Assembly: GCF_946479765.1 (NCBI RefSeq)
Contig: NZ_CAMLHO010000005.1
Coordinates: forward strand, 33,512 to 97,511
Length of the DNA stretch: 64,000 nt
Reading direction: 5' to 3'
From: an uncultured Aliivibrio sp.
GTDB taxonomy: Bacteria > Pseudomonadota > Gammaproteobacteria > Enterobacterales > Vibrionaceae
Below the pieces are notes generated by a model. That model ran no database searches. It had not been told where the DNA came from and worked only from the letters and a program-made list of their open reading frames with translations. Of the stretch, positions 21,175 through 32,129 are shown in pieces; positions within the stretch are counted from its first letter, which is position 1, and the number at the start of each line of letters is the position of its first letter. The position numbers and the translations under genes were made by a program.

Positions 21175-22488
21175 ATGAATAATTGGAAACTCCCACTTGT
21201 TAGCACCTTATTATTAATGCTAACCATCAATGTACAAGCAGCACCGGTTGAGCTTGACCGTGTAGTGGCGATTGTTGACGAAGGCGTCGTCCTTCAAAGT
21301 GACATTGATACTTCATTGAAAACAGTAAGAATTAATGCTCAAGAAAAAAATCAACCTCTACCTGAAGAATCAGTGCTTCGTGAGCAAGTTCTAGAAAAAT
21401 TGATTGTTGATACGATTCAAAGCCAGCAAGCAGAAAAAATGGGTATCCGTATTGATGACACCCGTTTAGAAGAAGCGTTAAAAGATATCGCAAAAGAAAA
21501 CAACATGACTCTTGCTCAACTACAGCAGAAAACAGCGGCGCAAGGGTTATCTTACGCTAGTTTCCGTGAGCAAATTCGTAAAGAAATCGCGGCAAGTGAA
21601 GCAAGAAATGCGCAAGTACGTCGTCGTATTAATATCCTTCCTCAAGAAGTAGAAAGTCTAGCATTACTACTTTCAGAAGAGACACAAGCAACCGTACAAT
21701 ACAAAATCAGTCACATCCAATTGCGAGCAGAAGATGGTGCAACCCAAGCTGATAAAGAAGCATTAGAACAACAAGCCAAAGACTTAACCGAGCGCTTAAA
21801 GCAAGGTGCTGATTTTGCTACGATGGCGTATACCTATTCAAAAGGCCCTAAAGCGCTACAAGGTGGCGACTGGGGTTGGATGCGTAAAGAAGAAATGCCA
21901 ACTATCTTTGCCGATCAGATCACAGGCGAAGGTAAAAATAGTATTATCGGCCCATTCCGCTCAGGCGTTGGTTTCCACATCCTTAAAATCGATGATGTGA
22001 AAGGCCTAGAAACAATTGCGGTAACCGAAGTAAACGCTCGACACATTCTGATTAAAACATCGGTAATCATGAGTGATGAAGGAGCTAAACGTCAGCTAAA
22101 TAATATTATTACGGACATTAAAGCCGGTAATGATACCTTTGCTGAAATGGCAAAACGCTATAGCCAAGATTCAGGTTCAGCAGCAAACGATGGTGAGCTA
22201 GGTTTCCAAACCCCAGATTTATACGTACCAGAATTTAAACATCAAGTAGAAACCCTACCAACAGGGAAAATTAGTGCGCCATTCAAAACGGTTCATGGTT
22301 GGCATATTGTTGAAGTATTAGAGCGTCGACAAGTAGACAGAACTGATGCAGCAATGAAAAACAAAGCTTATCGTATTCTAATGAATCGAAAATTTAACGA
22401 AGAAGCTGGCGCTTGGTTACAAGAAATTCGCGCAAGTGCTTATGTTGAAATTCTACAAGACAATGATGGTGAAGAAAATAATGAATAA
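21175..22488 (+). CDS. surA: Periplasmic chaperone / peptidyl-prolyl isomerase SurA
   Basis: Escorts outer-membrane proteins such as LptD across the periplasm. From ATG 21175 the 437-aa product begins with a clean signal peptide ending [12 protein letters not shown]. An in-frame TTG 12 bases upstream is less likely. The N-terminal SurA domain is followed by two parvulin domains, about residues 170-270 ([14 protein letters not shown]) and 285-385 ([10 protein letters not shown]). Length and layout match the family. The stop overlaps the pdxA start region. Confidence 0.96.
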   Translation: MNNWKLPLVSTLLLMLTINVQAAPVELDRVVAIVDEGVVLQSDIDTSLKTVRINAQEKNQPLPEESVLREQVLEKLIVDTIQSQQAEKMGIRIDDTRLEEALKDIAKENNMTLAQLQQKTAAQGLSYASFREQIRKEIAASEARNAQVRRRINILPQEVESLALLLSEETQATVQYKISHIQLRAEDGATQADKEALEQQAKDLTERLKQGADFATMAYTYSKGPKALQGGDWGWMRKEEMPTIFADQITGEGKNSIIGPFRSGVGFHILKIDDVKGLETIAVTEVNARHILIKTSVIMSDEGAKRQLNNIITDIKAGNDTFAEMAKRYSQDSGSAANDGELGFQTPDLYVPEFKHQVETLPTGKISAPFKTVHGWHIVEVLERRQVDRTDAAMKNKAYRILMNRKFNEEAGAWLQEIRASAYVEILQDNDGEENNE

Positions 22489-23470
22489 GATTAAACGCAT
22501 AGCAATCACTCCAGGTGAACCTGCTGGTATTGGTCCCGATCTTGTTCTCACCATTGCACAACAAGATTGGCCTCATCAGTTAGTCATTTGTGCGAATAAA
22601 GAAGTATTAGAACAAAGAGCCAAGCTACTAGGTCTTGGTATTTCAATTAAAAGCTATGATGCTCAATTACCAGCGACTGCACATAAAGCAGGAACATTAA
22701 TCGTTGACGATATTGCACTAAATACAGAGGTAATAGCTGGAGAACTTAATGAAGCTAATGGCCATTATGTTCTAGAAACATTACGTCGTGCTGCACAAGG
22801 TAATATGGATGGTGAGTTTGATGCGGTTGTTACAGGACCTGTACACAAAGGCGTAATCAACCGAGCTGGTGTTGCTTTTAGTGGTCACACTGAGTTCTTT
22901 GCTGAGCAATCAAATACCCAACAAGTCGTTATGATGTTAGCAACAGAAGGCTTACGTGTAGCGTTAGTAACCACTCATATACCTCTTGCTTATGTTGCTA
23001 AGGCGATTACCGCCGATCGTCTTAAGCAAGTGACACGAATTCTACACCAAGATTTAATCACAAAATTTGGTATTGAAAAACCGTCTATTTTTGTGTGTGG
23101 ATTAAACCCACATGCAGGTGAAGATGGCTGTCTTGGTCGCGAAGAAATTGATATCATAGCGCCAGCATTAAATGAATTACGTGAAGAAGAAGGCATGAAC
23201 TTAATCGGCCCATTGCCTGCTGACACGTTATTTCAAGATAAATACTTACAAGAAGCGGACGCGGTACTCGCTATGTATCACGATCAAGGACTTCCTGTGC
23301 TAAAATTCAAAGGCTTTGGAAAATCGGTAAACATCACTTTAGGTTTACCTTTTATCCGAACCTCCGTAGACCATGGTACTGCATTGGAATTAGCAGGTAC
23401 TGGAAAAGCAGATGCAGGAAGCTTTATTACCGCACTTACCCATGCAATTGAACTGGTAGAAAATAAATGA
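22481..23470 (+). CDS. pdxA: 4-hydroxythreonine-4-phosphate dehydrogenase
   Basis: Vitamin B6 synthesis enzyme. I place the start at ATG 22481 ([20 protein letters not shown]), which overlaps surA by eight bases and gives 329 aa; upstream in-frame ATGs add 15 residues with no homology. Metal- and substrate-binding stretches [12 protein letters not shown] with FSGHTEF, and [11 protein letters not shown], are intact. It is followed by rsmA with a four-base ATGA overlap, as in the classic surA-pdxA-rsmA order. Confidence 0.95.
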   Translation: MNKIKRIAITPGEPAGIGPDLVLTIAQQDWPHQLVICANKEVLEQRAKLLGLGISIKSYDAQLPATAHKAGTLIVDDIALNTEVIAGELNEANGHYVLETLRRAAQGNMDGEFDAVVTGPVHKGVINRAGVAFSGHTEFFAEQSNTQQVVMMLATEGLRVALVTTHIPLAYVAKAITADRLKQVTRILHQDLITKFGIEKPSIFVCGLNPHAGEDGCLGREEIDIIAPALNELREEEGMNLIGPLPADTLFQDKYLQEADAVLAMYHDQGLPVLKFKGFGKSVNITLGLPFIRTSVDHGTALELAGTGKADAGSFITALTHAIELVENK

Positions 23471-24303
23471 GTACAAGAAATGATGTCCATTTAGGCCATA
23501 AAGCGAAAAAACGCTTTGGTCAGAACTTCTTAAATGACCCTTATGTGATCGATGGAATCGTATCTGCAATTAACCCTCTACCAGGCCAAAACCTTGTAGA
23601 AATTGGTCCTGGTCTTGGTGCTATCACTGAGCCTGTAGGCCGTGAAATTGATAAGTTTACTGTTATTGAACTTGACCGTGACTTAGCAGCACGTTTACGT
23701 ACACACCCAGAACTAGGCAGTAAATTAACGATTCATGAAGGCGATGCAATGCGCTTCGACTTCACGCAACTTATCCAAGAAGGTAATAAATTACGTATCT
23801 TTGGTAACTTGCCATACAACATCTCAACACCATTGATGTTCCACCTTTTTGAGTTTCATAAAGACATTCAAGATATGCACTTTATGCTACAAAAAGAAGT
23901 GGTTAACCGTTTAGCTGCGGGTCCAGGAACTAAAGCTTATGGTCGTCTAACGGTTATGGCTCAATACTACTGTAAGGTTATGCCTGTACTTGAAGTGCCG
24001 CCAACAGCATTTGTTCCGCCACCTAAGGTTGACTCAGCGGTTGTTCGTCTTGTTCCTTATGAAGTACTGCCATTCCCAGCGAATAACTTAAAATGGCTAG
24101 ATCGCGTATGTCGTGAAGGTTTTAACCAACGCCGTAAAACCGTTCGTAACTGTTTCAAAGCGCTATTAACGAAAGAACAATTGGAAGCATTAGGTGTTAA
24201 TCCATCTCATCGCCCTGAGAACTTAACGTTAGAGCAATTTGTTATCATGGCAAACTGGTTGAATGACAACTATCAAGCAGAAGAACAAGAACCTGCTAAA
24301 TAG
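23467..24303 (+). CDS. rsmA: 16S rRNA dimethyladenosine transferase RsmA (KsgA)
   Basis: Dimethylates the two adjacent adenines near the 3' end of 16S rRNA late in 30S assembly. The 278-aa protein has the SAM motif [12 protein letters not shown] and the catalytic NLPYNIS motif. A basic helical C-terminal domain with [12 protein letters not shown] follows. It overlaps pdxA by four bases. The usual next gene, apaG, is missing: a terminator comes 26 bases after the stop. Confidence 0.98.
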   Translation: MSTRNDVHLGHKAKKRFGQNFLNDPYVIDGIVSAINPLPGQNLVEIGPGLGAITEPVGREIDKFTVIELDRDLAARLRTHPELGSKLTIHEGDAMRFDFTQLIQEGNKLRIFGNLPYNISTPLMFHLFEFHKDIQDMHFMLQKEVVNRLAAGPGTKAYGRLTVMAQYYCKVMPVLEVPPTAFVPPPKVDSAVVRLVPYEVLPFPANNLKWLDRVCREGFNQRRKTVRNCFKALLTKEQLEALGVNPSHRPENLTLEQFVIMANWLNDNYQAEEQEPAK

Positions 24304-24328
24304 TAATGCAGATTAACAAACAGTAAAT

Positions 24329-24356
24329 AAAAGGTGACTTCATTGTCACCTTTTTT
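24329..24356 (+). terminator. Terminator after rsmA
   Basis: AAAAGGTGAC pairs with GTCACCTTTT around a six-base loop and ends in a T run. It separates the lptD-surA-pdxA-rsmA transcript from apaH and lies where apaG would be expected. Confidence 0.88.
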
Positions 24357-24393
24357 CTATCTATTTTTACCCAACTGATGAGAGGAAAGGCGC

Positions 24394-25215
24394 ATGGCAA
24401 CGTACTTTGTGGGCGACATTCAAGGATGCCTAGACGAGCTCCTTCTGTTATTAGATCAAGTCTGCTTCGATAAAGAAAATGATCAACTTTGGCTAACCGG
24501 TGATCTTGTTGCTCGCGGACCTAAATCATTAGAAACGCTTCGCTTTGTAAAATCATTGGGGAAAGCGGCGGTCACTATTCTTGGCAATCATGACCTTCAT
24601 TTACTTGCTGTCTCTCAGGGTATTTCACGCGTAAAAGAAAAAGATAAAACCGCCCCTATTTTTACCGCGTCTGATAGTGAAGAATTACTCACTTGGCTAC
24701 GCCATCAACCATTATTAGCGACCCACGCTCAGCATAATATTGTCATGACTCATGCTGGGATCTCTCCACAGTGGAATATAGAAACTGCCACTGAATGCGC
24801 TCGTGAAGTTGAAGCTATTTTGGTTTCTGACAGATGGGTATGGTTATTAGAAAATATGTACGAGAACCAGCCTGATTTATGGCGAGAAGAGCTTACTGAT
24901 ATCGAGCGTTATCGCTACATCATTAATGCATTTACACGCATGCGCTTTTGTTTTCACGACGCCAGTTTAGATATGGACTGTAAACAACCGCCACAGGACT
25001 TATCTTCAGAAGATAAAGAAAAACTAACCCCATGGTTTGATCTTAAATCTCGACGCCCTCTTTCTCACACCGTCATCTTTGGTCATTGGGCGGCATTGAT
25101 GGGTTATGAAAACAATGGCGTAATAGCATTAGATACAGGCTGTGTTTGGGGGGAATATATGACGATGTATCGTGTTGATGATGGGAAGTATTTTACGCAG
25201 AAGGCGATAAGCTAG
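24394..25215 (+). CDS. apaH: Symmetrical diadenosine tetraphosphatase
   Basis: Hydrolyses Ap4A to two ADP and controls alarmone and RNA-cap levels. The 273-aa metallophosphatase has all core motifs: GDIQGCLDEL, GDLVARG, GNHDLH and the late GHWA with LDTGCVWG. A GAGG ribosome site precedes ATG 24394. In related genomes it follows apaG; here it follows the rsmA terminator directly. It has no terminator of its own apart from the structured repeat downstream. Confidence 0.97.
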   Translation: MATYFVGDIQGCLDELLLLLDQVCFDKENDQLWLTGDLVARGPKSLETLRFVKSLGKAAVTILGNHDLHLLAVSQGISRVKEKDKTAPIFTASDSEELLTWLRHQPLLATHAQHNIVMTHAGISPQWNIETATECAREVEAILVSDRWVWLLENMYENQPDLWREELTDIERYRYIINAFTRMRFCFHDASLDMDCKQPPQDLSSEDKEKLTPWFDLKSRRPLSHTVIFGHWAALMGYENNGVIALDTGCVWGEYMTMYRVDDGKYFTQKAIS

Positions 25216-25280
25216 AAACTATACGCTTCGCTAACTAGAGACTATAAAAGCAAAGAATAAACGACTTATCTAACTCATCA

Positions 25281-25462
25281 TTAGCAACCCCTCCTAGCCT
25301 CCCCTTATATTAATAATTGTTGCCAATGAATATAATTAACTAAGGGGAGGAACCGTTATTCATGTGCTGAAACTACAGCGACAAAGATGGTTCTCCCCCT
25401 TTTTTGATCAGTTATTGAGATCAATAAAGTAAACATAAGGGGGAGTTAGTGGGGGTTGCTAA
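25281..25462. repeat. 182-bp structured repeat with imperfect terminal inverted repeats
   Basis: Ends are TTAGCAACCCC (25281) and GGGGTTGCTAA (to 25462), continuing imperfectly over about 28 bases. Inside, four C-rich/G-rich blocks alternate: CCTCCCCTTA (25298), TAAGGGGAGG (25341), GGTTCTCCCCCT (25389) and ATAAGGGGGAG (25435). Neighbouring blocks can pair with each other in more than one way. There is no ORF or transposase. It looks like a small non-autonomous element or structured RNA repeat. The rest of the apaH-folA gap holds short dyads such as GAACGAAGTTCGTC (25528-25541) and no gene. Confidence 0.7.
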
Positions 25463-25545
25463 TAAATATATGAAGTACTTCGAAGAACATCGCTTTTCCT
25501 GAAACCTTAAGCGAAGCGCCCTTTAGAACGAAGTTCGTCCTGCTC

Positions 25546-26067
25546 TTACCTTTCTAACACCACAAATTCCATATCATACTTATTCTTTTCATCTTTCAAA
25601 TACATCTCAGAATACGTCTGATTCCACCCCTCTCCCCAATCAGGGAATTGAGTGTCACCATCAATGTCAGCATCGATGAAAGTTAGGTAAAGTTTATCCA
25701 CCGCGGGTAAACACGCTTCATAAATAGAGCCACCACCGATAATCATTAGCTCTTCAATATCACCCGCGACTTGCTTTGCTTCATCAATGGAAGTCACACA
25801 AGTCACGCCTTCAATGTTCAAATTCGCATCACGACTTAAAACGATATTTAATCGACCCGGTAATGGGCGACCAATGGATTCGTAGGTTTTACGTCCCATC
25901 ACAATAGGCTTACCCATAGTCGATTTTTTAAACCATGCGAAATCAGCAGGTAGGTGCCATGGCATTTGGTTATTTTTGCCAATAATTCGAGATTGAGAAT
26001 TTGACAGATTACACGATTTATCTATTTTTCCATTATGTGCCATGGCCGCAATCATACTAATCTTCAT
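25546..26067 (-). CDS. folA: Dihydrofolate reductase
   Basis: NADPH-dependent reduction of dihydrofolate to tetrahydrofolate; the trimethoprim target. The 173-aa protein has MPWHLPADFAWFK, VMGRKTYESIGRPLPGR and IIGGGSIYEA. Compared with the usual MIAAMA-x2-(R)IIGK-NNQMPW layout there is an extra segment of about 14 residues (HNGKIDKSCNLSNSQS) before IIGK, at the start of the Met20-loop region. The catalytic Asp and adenine-contacting residues look intact. It is monocistronic. Confidence 0.95.
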   Translation of the reverse strand: MKISMIAAMAHNGKIDKSCNLSNSQSRIIGKNNQMPWHLPADFAWFKKSTMGKPIVMGRKTYESIGRPLPGRLNIVLSRDANLNIEGVTCVTSIDEAKQVAGDIEELMIIGGGSIYEACLPAVDKLYLTFIDADIDGDTQFPDWGEGWNQTYSEMYLKDEKNKYDMEFVVLER

Positions 26068-26132
26068 TTATTCTAAATCTCATTTTATTAAGCAAAAAAA
26101 CTGGTCCGTAGAATAACAAATTAATACTCTTA

Positions 26133-26636
26133 TCACACTATTGATTTTCTTCGATAGAAAAGCAAACCAGGCATAGCTAACCCAATGGCTAATGCCGCAA
26201 TCGTAAATAAGGTTTTCACTAAATTATCGATCATTAACGCCCATAATTCAGGAGAATAACCTAGGTGATTTATCTCAACGACTGCAATCATCGCCTTAAA
26301 AGCAAAAACACCGGGGATCATTGGAATTAATGCAGCGACCGTAAATACTTTGGGATGAGCAAGAAAACGATGTGACCAATGCACACCAATCATACCCACT
26401 GTTGTAGCTGCACATAATGTCGCCCACTCTAATGGCGCACCATAATGCATTAATAAGAATCGAGTCCCATGACCAATCGCACCACCAATCGCACAGTATT
26501 TTAATGCCTTCGCTGGAACATTAAAAACCAGAGCAAAACCAACGGCAGGGATCATCGCGAAAAACATATCATTAATAAGTTCGAGAAATAAATCAAAAAC
26601 AGAATTCATTGTTACGCTATCCATTTGTAAAAGCAT
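26133..26636 (-). CDS. Threonine/serine exporter, small subunit (ThrE_2/DUF3815)
   Basis: A 167-aa inner-membrane protein with about five hydrophobic segments, following the larger ThrE-domain gene after three bases. This split pair corresponds to the N- and C-terminal halves of single-chain ThrE exporters. The ATG at 26636 is used here; ATG 26609 (MNSVFDLFLELIND) is a plausible alternative. IPGVFAFKAMIAV is a typical loop. Amino-acid export is inferred from family. Confidence 0.8.
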   Translation of the reverse strand: MLLQMDSVTMNSVFDLFLELINDMFFAMIPAVGFALVFNVPAKALKYCAIGGAIGHGTRFLLMHYGAPLEWATLCAATTVGMIGVHWSHRFLAHPKVFTVAALIPMIPGVFAFKAMIAVVEINHLGYSPELWALMIDNLVKTLFTIAALAIGLAMPGLLFYRRKSIV

Positions 26637-26639
26637 CCA

Positions 26640-27407
26640 TTAGTTAATCCATCCCCACACACCGACTAGATTCATTGCCCCAACAATACCAATACTGGTT
26701 GATAGAGTAAGTAAGGTCGCAAATGTCCAGCGTGCAATCCCCATATTGACATAACCTTTCACCATATCAGCGACCGCATTAATTAATGGAAAACCAGGAA
26801 CTAGCATCAAAACAGAAGAAGCCATTGCAAGAAAGGGGGTGTTACCAATATGATAAATGACAGCTTGAGAAGAGATAAGTGTGGTAACAAAGGCAGTAAT
26901 GCCAAAGTTAAGTAGAGGGTTAAAATGTCGATGCCCGATTTCTTGTCGAACAATCATTCCTAAGGAGGACGCAAGAAACGTCATCATAAATACCGGCCAG
27001 TCACCACCAGCTAAACGGCTAAAACTAGCACAAGACAATCCAATCATAACAACCACAAGCCAACGGTTATATCTTTCTTGACTGATCCCATCTAGTTTAA
27101 TAGCAGCTTCATGGCAATCTAACAAACCTTTTTCAGACATAATACAGATCCGCTGGATCTCTGTAACTGCTCGCATATTAATCCCGCGATCAGGTGCTCT
27201 TCGAGCGGTCGTCATACAGTGTTCATCAATCATTGTGGTAATAACTAAAGAGCTTGCAGATAATGATATTTCAACATCATCAGCACCAACAGCAATACCT
27301 AATCGTCGGCTAACATCTGAAACCAAACTACTTTCAGCTCCATGTTGAAGTAGCATCTGCCCAGCTTTCGCTACTAAGCGTGATATTTCCCTTTGCTTTT
27401 CGTCCAT
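26640..27407 (-). CDS. Threonine/serine exporter, large subunit (ThrE/DUF1212)
   Basis: A 255-aa protein. The N-terminal soluble region (GQMLLQHGAESSLVSDVSRR, then a DVEISLSASSL stretch) is characteristic of DUF1212, and about five membrane segments follow from residue 115. A conserved VPGFPLINAVADM lies in the membrane part. It pairs with the downstream small subunit in a two-gene operon. Export of Thr/Ser is family knowledge; the physiological substrate is unproven. Confidence 0.82.
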   Translation of the reverse strand: MDEKQREISRLVAKAGQMLLQHGAESSLVSDVSRRLGIAVGADDVEISLSASSLVITTMIDEHCMTTARRAPDRGINMRAVTEIQRICIMSEKGLLDCHEAAIKLDGISQERYNRWLVVVMIGLSCASFSRLAGGDWPVFMMTFLASSLGMIVRQEIGHRHFNPLLNFGITAFVTTLISSQAVIYHIGNTPFLAMASSVLMLVPGFPLINAVADMVKGYVNMGIARWTFATLLTLSTSIGIVGAMNLVGVWGWIN

Positions 27408-27477
27408 TTGTCTTCGTAATAATTAACTAAATAAACCTCTATTCTAAGCCTTTCATTTTTATCTTTAATGACCTAAA

Positions 27478-27508
27478 TAAAAAAAACCGCAATAAATGCG
27501 GTTTTTTA
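27478..27508 (-). terminator. obgE terminator, bidirectional shape
   Basis: AAAAAACCGC pairs with GCGGTTTTTT around a seven-base loop. It lies 23 bases beyond the obgE stop. Confidence 0.85.
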
Positions 27509-27530
27509 TTATCATTCTTTTGATTAAGAA

Positions 27531-28742
<1,212 letters not shown>

Positions 28743-28904
28743 TCATTATAGCTACAGTTTCATTATTAACCGTAAACCAAATAATAGGATGAGTGTGGAT
28801 CTTCAATGATCTTTACGTTACTTAATATATCAATATATAGTCACTAGTTAAACATTCTACTGATTCACTACACTAAAATGGTTAACTGGTGACTATCCAT
28901 AAAT

Positions 28905-28935
28905 AAAAAGCCCCGCCAAGTGGCAGGGCTTTTAA
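28905..28935 (-). terminator. rplU-rpmA terminator
   Basis: AAAAGCCC-c-GCC pairs with GGC-a-GGGCTTTT across an AAGT loop. The A-rich flank reads as a U run on the minus strand. It lies 20 bases after rpmA. Confidence 0.85.
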
Positions 28936-28954
28936 AATTAGTTTTTAAAAACGA

Positions 28955-29212
28955 TTATTCAGCGTCGATAGAAACGAATTTACGGTTTTTAGGACCTTTA
29001 ACTTCAAACTTCACTTTACCTTCAGATAGAGCGAAAAGAGTATGGTCTTTACCGATGCCTACGTTAGTACCAGCGTGGAATTTAGTACCACGTTGACGCA
29101 CGATGATGTTACCTGCAAGAACAGATTCGCCACCAAAGCGCTTAACACCAAGACGTTTACTTTCTGAATCGCGGCCGTTACGAGTAGAACCGCCAGCTTT
29201 TTTATGTGCCAT
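28955..29212 (-). CDS. rpmA: 50S ribosomal protein L27
   Basis: L27 (85 aa) reaches the peptidyl-transferase centre with its N-terminus. The product starts [20 protein letters not shown], the mature-type N-terminus without the leader that some Firmicutes cleave. It is second gene of rplU-rpmA, 17 bases downstream of rplU. Confidence 0.99.
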   Translation of the reverse strand: MAHKKAGGSTRNGRDSESKRLGVKRFGGESVLAGNIIVRQRGTKFHAGTNVGIGKDHTLFALSEGKVKFEVKGPKNRKFVSIDAE

Positions 29213-29229
29213 TTGTTATTCTCCTTAAA

Positions 29230-29541
29230 TTAAGCGCTGATGCCAGTGATTCTGACTTCAGTGAACCATTGACGATGGCCCTGCTGCTTACGAGAATGCT
29301 TACGACGACGGAACTTAACGATTTTAATTTTATCGCCACGACCGTGCTGAACTACTTCCGCAGTTACTTTACCGCCAGCTACTAGAGGTGCACCAATAGT
29401 GATTTCTTCACCATTAGCAATCATAAGAACGTTGTCGAAATCAACTGTTGCGCCAGTCTCAACGTCTAATTTTTCCAAGCGAAGAGTTTGACCTTCACTT
29501 ACACGGTGTTGTTTACCACCAGATTGGAAAACAGCGTACAT
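29230..29541 (-). CDS. rplU: 50S ribosomal protein L21
   Basis: L21 (103 aa) binds 23S rRNA early in assembly. [14 protein letters not shown] and [16 protein letters not shown] are family hallmarks. It is first in rplU-rpmA and divergent from ispB across a 274-bp gap that must hold promoters for both. Confidence 0.99.
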   Translation of the reverse strand: MYAVFQSGGKQHRVSEGQTLRLEKLDVETGATVDFDNVLMIANGEEITIGAPLVAGGKVTAEVVQHGRGDKIKIVKFRRRKHSRKQQGHRQWFTEVRITGISA

Positions 29542-29815
29542 ATTTTACTCCGCTACTTTCGCACTACCATTTAATTTGTTTACTCAACAATTTTGGTGTG
29601 CGTTAAACTTGTCATCAATAGGGTCCGGATTCTACGCGAATGATTTCAATCTGACAACCCAAAATTGCAGAAAAATGATGAAAAGATAAACGAAATAGTT
29701 AATCAGCAAAAAGAGAGGTATTTTCGACTGTATTGCGACCCTCAATTTAGTGTATTATTTGTGTAATCACTTATTACAATAAAGCCTATTAGGCCCTAAC
29801 CTTGCTGGAAGAATA

Positions 29816-30787
29816 ATGGATTTTAAAGCTATCCAAGCCCTCACGGCTGATGACATGGCAATCGTAAATGAAACCATCTTAGCGCAGCTGAATTCAGATG
29901 TGGCACTTATCAACCAACTTGGTTTTTACATTGTAAGCGGCGGCGGTAAACGCTTGCGTCCTGTGCTTGCCATTTTATCCGCAAAAGCACTTGGATACGA
30001 AGGTAAAAACCATACTATGGCAGCCGCCTTTATTGAGTTTATTCATACTGCAACGTTACTGCACGATGACGTGGTCGATGAATCAGATATGCGTCGTGGC
30101 AAAGCAACCGCCAATGCAGAATTTGGTAATGCGGCAAGCGTACTCGTTGGTGACTTTATCTACACTCGTTCATTCCAAATGATGACGAGCTTAGGATCCA
30201 TAAAGATCCTTAGCTTAATGAGTGAGTCCGTTAATGTGATCGCCGAAGGCGAAGTGCTCCAATTAATGAACTGCAATGATCCCAACACCACCGAAGAAAG
30301 CTACATGCAAGTGATCTACTCTAAGACTGCTCGCTTGTTTGAAGCCGCCACTCAGATCGGTGCTATTCTAAATGACGCACCACAAGAGATCGAGACAGCA
30401 CTACAAAATTACGGTAAATATTTAGGCACAGCATTTCAACTGATTGATGATGTCATGGATTACACTTCTGATGGTGAAGACATGGGTAAAAATGTTGGCG
30501 ATGATCTTGCAGAAGGTAAACCAACCCTTCCTCTATTACATGCGATGAAGCATGGTAATGCAGAACAAGCAGCGATGATCCGAGAAGCAATCGAACAAGG
30601 TAATGGTCTAGATAAATTAGAGCCTATTCTTGTTTGTATGAAAGAGGTGGGATCCTTAGAATACACAAAACAAAAAGCCGATGAAGAAGCAGATAAAGCA
30701 ATTGCGGAACTAAGTATATTACCTGAATCTGAATACAAAGAAGCCCTAAAGGCATTAGCTCATCTAGCAGTAAAGCGCAGCAAATAA
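29816..30787 (+). CDS. ispB: Octaprenyl diphosphate synthase
   Basis: Builds the all-trans polyprenyl tail of ubiquinone and menaquinone. The 323-aa protein has the first Asp-rich motif LLHDDVVDESDMRRG and the second LIDDVMDYTSD; GGGKRLRP near residue 43 binds the pyrophosphate. Divergent from rplU, as in E. coli. Chain length C40 is family inference. Confidence 0.96.
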   Translation: MDFKAIQALTADDMAIVNETILAQLNSDVALINQLGFYIVSGGGKRLRPVLAILSAKALGYEGKNHTMAAAFIEFIHTATLLHDDVVDESDMRRGKATANAEFGNAASVLVGDFIYTRSFQMMTSLGSIKILSLMSESVNVIAEGEVLQLMNCNDPNTTEESYMQVIYSKTARLFEAATQIGAILNDAPQEIETALQNYGKYLGTAFQLIDDVMDYTSDGEDMGKNVGDDLAEGKPTLPLLHAMKHGNAEQAAMIREAIEQGNGLDKLEPILVCMKEVGSLEYTKQKADEEADKAIAELSILPESEYKEALKALAHLAVKRSK

Positions 30788-30803
30788 TACTTGGATAGAA
30801 TGA

Positions 30804-30840
30804 GAAAAGGGGGCTGATAATAATCATCAGCCCCCTTTTT
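30804..30840. terminator. Bidirectional terminator between ispB and mdh
   Basis: AAAAGGGGGCTGAT pairs perfectly with ATCAGCCCCCTTTT around a short loop, with A/T tracts on both sides. It serves the convergent ispB and mdh genes. Confidence 0.93.
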
Positions 30841-30860
30841 ATTTAATTCAAATTTATTAA

Positions 30861-31796
30861 TTACTTAACGAATTCTTCGCCAATTTTGATATCAGCTTTC
30901 AGTGTATCTAGCATGCTATCTAATGCTTCTTGTTCAAATGCACTTAGCTCACCATAAGATTGAATCTCTTCAACCCCGTTTTTACCAAGTAGAATTGGCT
31001 GTGCGAAGAAGCGAGCGTGCTCGCCATTACCTTCAACATAAGCACATTCAACAACACCTTTCTCACCACTAAGCGCTCTTACTAGCGATAAACCAAAACG
31101 ACATGCCGCTTGGCCCATTGAAAGTGTCGCAGAACCACCACCGGCTTTTGCTTCTACTACTTCAGTACCCGCATTTTGAATGCGCGGCGTTAATGCTGCA
31201 ACTTCTTCAGCAGTGAACTCAACACCTTCAATTTGAGAAAGAAGTGGAAGAATAGTTACGCCAGAGTGACCACCGATAACAGGAACACGGAGCTCTCTTG
31301 GATCTTTGTCTTTTAGCTCAGCAACAAACGTTTCTGAACGGATCACATCCAGTGTCGTAATTCCAAATAGCTTGTTCTTATCGTATACACCCGCTTTCTT
31401 TAATACTTCAGCCGCAATAGCTACTGTTGTATTTACCGGGTTGGTAATAATACCGATACATGCATTTGGACAAGTCACTGCAATTTTTTCAGCTAATAAC
31501 TTAACAATACCTGCATTAATATTGAAAAGATCTGAACGATCCATGCCTGGCTTACGAGCAACACCCGCAGATATTAAAACCACATCGGCATTATCAAGCG
31601 CTGGTGTTGGATCTTCACCACAATAACCTTTAATTGAAACTGGTGTTGGGATATGGCTAAGATCCGCAGCAACACCAGGTGTCACTGGTGCAATATCATA
31701 AAGAGCAAGATCAGATCCTGCGGGTAGTTGATTCTTAAGAAGTAATGCTAACGCTTGTCCGATGCCTCCTGCGGCGCCAATAACAGCAACTTTCAT
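30861..31796 (-). CDS. mdh: Malate dehydrogenase (NAD)
   Basis: TCA-cycle enzyme interconverting malate and oxaloacetate. The 311-aa protein begins [20 protein letters not shown], the NAD-binding motif. Substrate arginines lie in [11 protein letters not shown] and the catalytic His in [18 protein letters not shown] type marks the gammaproteobacterial/mitochondrial clade. It is divergent from argR, the usual arrangement in this group. Confidence 0.98.
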   Translation of the reverse strand: MKVAVIGAAGGIGQALALLLKNQLPAGSDLALYDIAPVTPGVAADLSHIPTPVSIKGYCGEDPTPALDNADVVLISAGVARKPGMDRSDLFNINAGIVKLLAEKIAVTCPNACIGIITNPVNTTVAIAAEVLKKAGVYDKNKLFGITTLDVIRSETFVAELKDKDPRELRVPVIGGHSGVTILPLLSQIEGVEFTAEEVAALTPRIQNAGTEVVEAKAGGGSATLSMGQAACRFGLSLVRALSGEKGVVECAYVEGNGEHARFFAQPILLGKNGVEEIQSYGELSAFEQEALDSMLDTLKADIKIGEEFVK

Positions 31797-32032
31797 GTTC
31801 TTTCTCCTTGAGTAGTAGAGGTATATTTTTATTATTAATTTACTTTCAAACTGAAAGTGACGTTATAGCAAGCTCAAATGAAATTCAATGCTATTTGCTT
31901 CGCTTTGCGACCTTACGCAATGACATCCCAATCGTGCTACAAATTGAGTGCGACTCTACTTGTATTTCCCTAGGCTTGTAAATAAAGTTGTCACGTAAAT
32001 TAAACTTATTTAAAAGTAAAAAGTGAATAATA

Positions 32033-32050
32033 GATGAGTAAGTATTCACA
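32033..32050. promoter_or_regulatory. Possible ARG box upstream of argR
   Basis: The core TGAGTAAGTATTCA matches 12 of 14 positions of the ArgR consensus TGAATWWWWATTCA. A second, poorer half-overlapping match starts at 32024, so the spacing is not the usual 21-bp tandem. It lies about 80 bases before the argR start in the 333-bp mdh-argR gap, consistent with autoregulation. I saw no other structured element in that gap. Confidence 0.4.
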
Positions 32051-32129
32051 AATATGCCATTTTGATTTGGTTATAAGTAAATAATTATGCGAGAATAGTA
32101 ATAATTATTGCAAGAAGAATCAAAACAGT

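Noticed and set aside
25281..25462. Insertion sequence between apaH and folA
   Set aside because: The element has inverted ends but no transposase frame, so it is listed as a repeat only.
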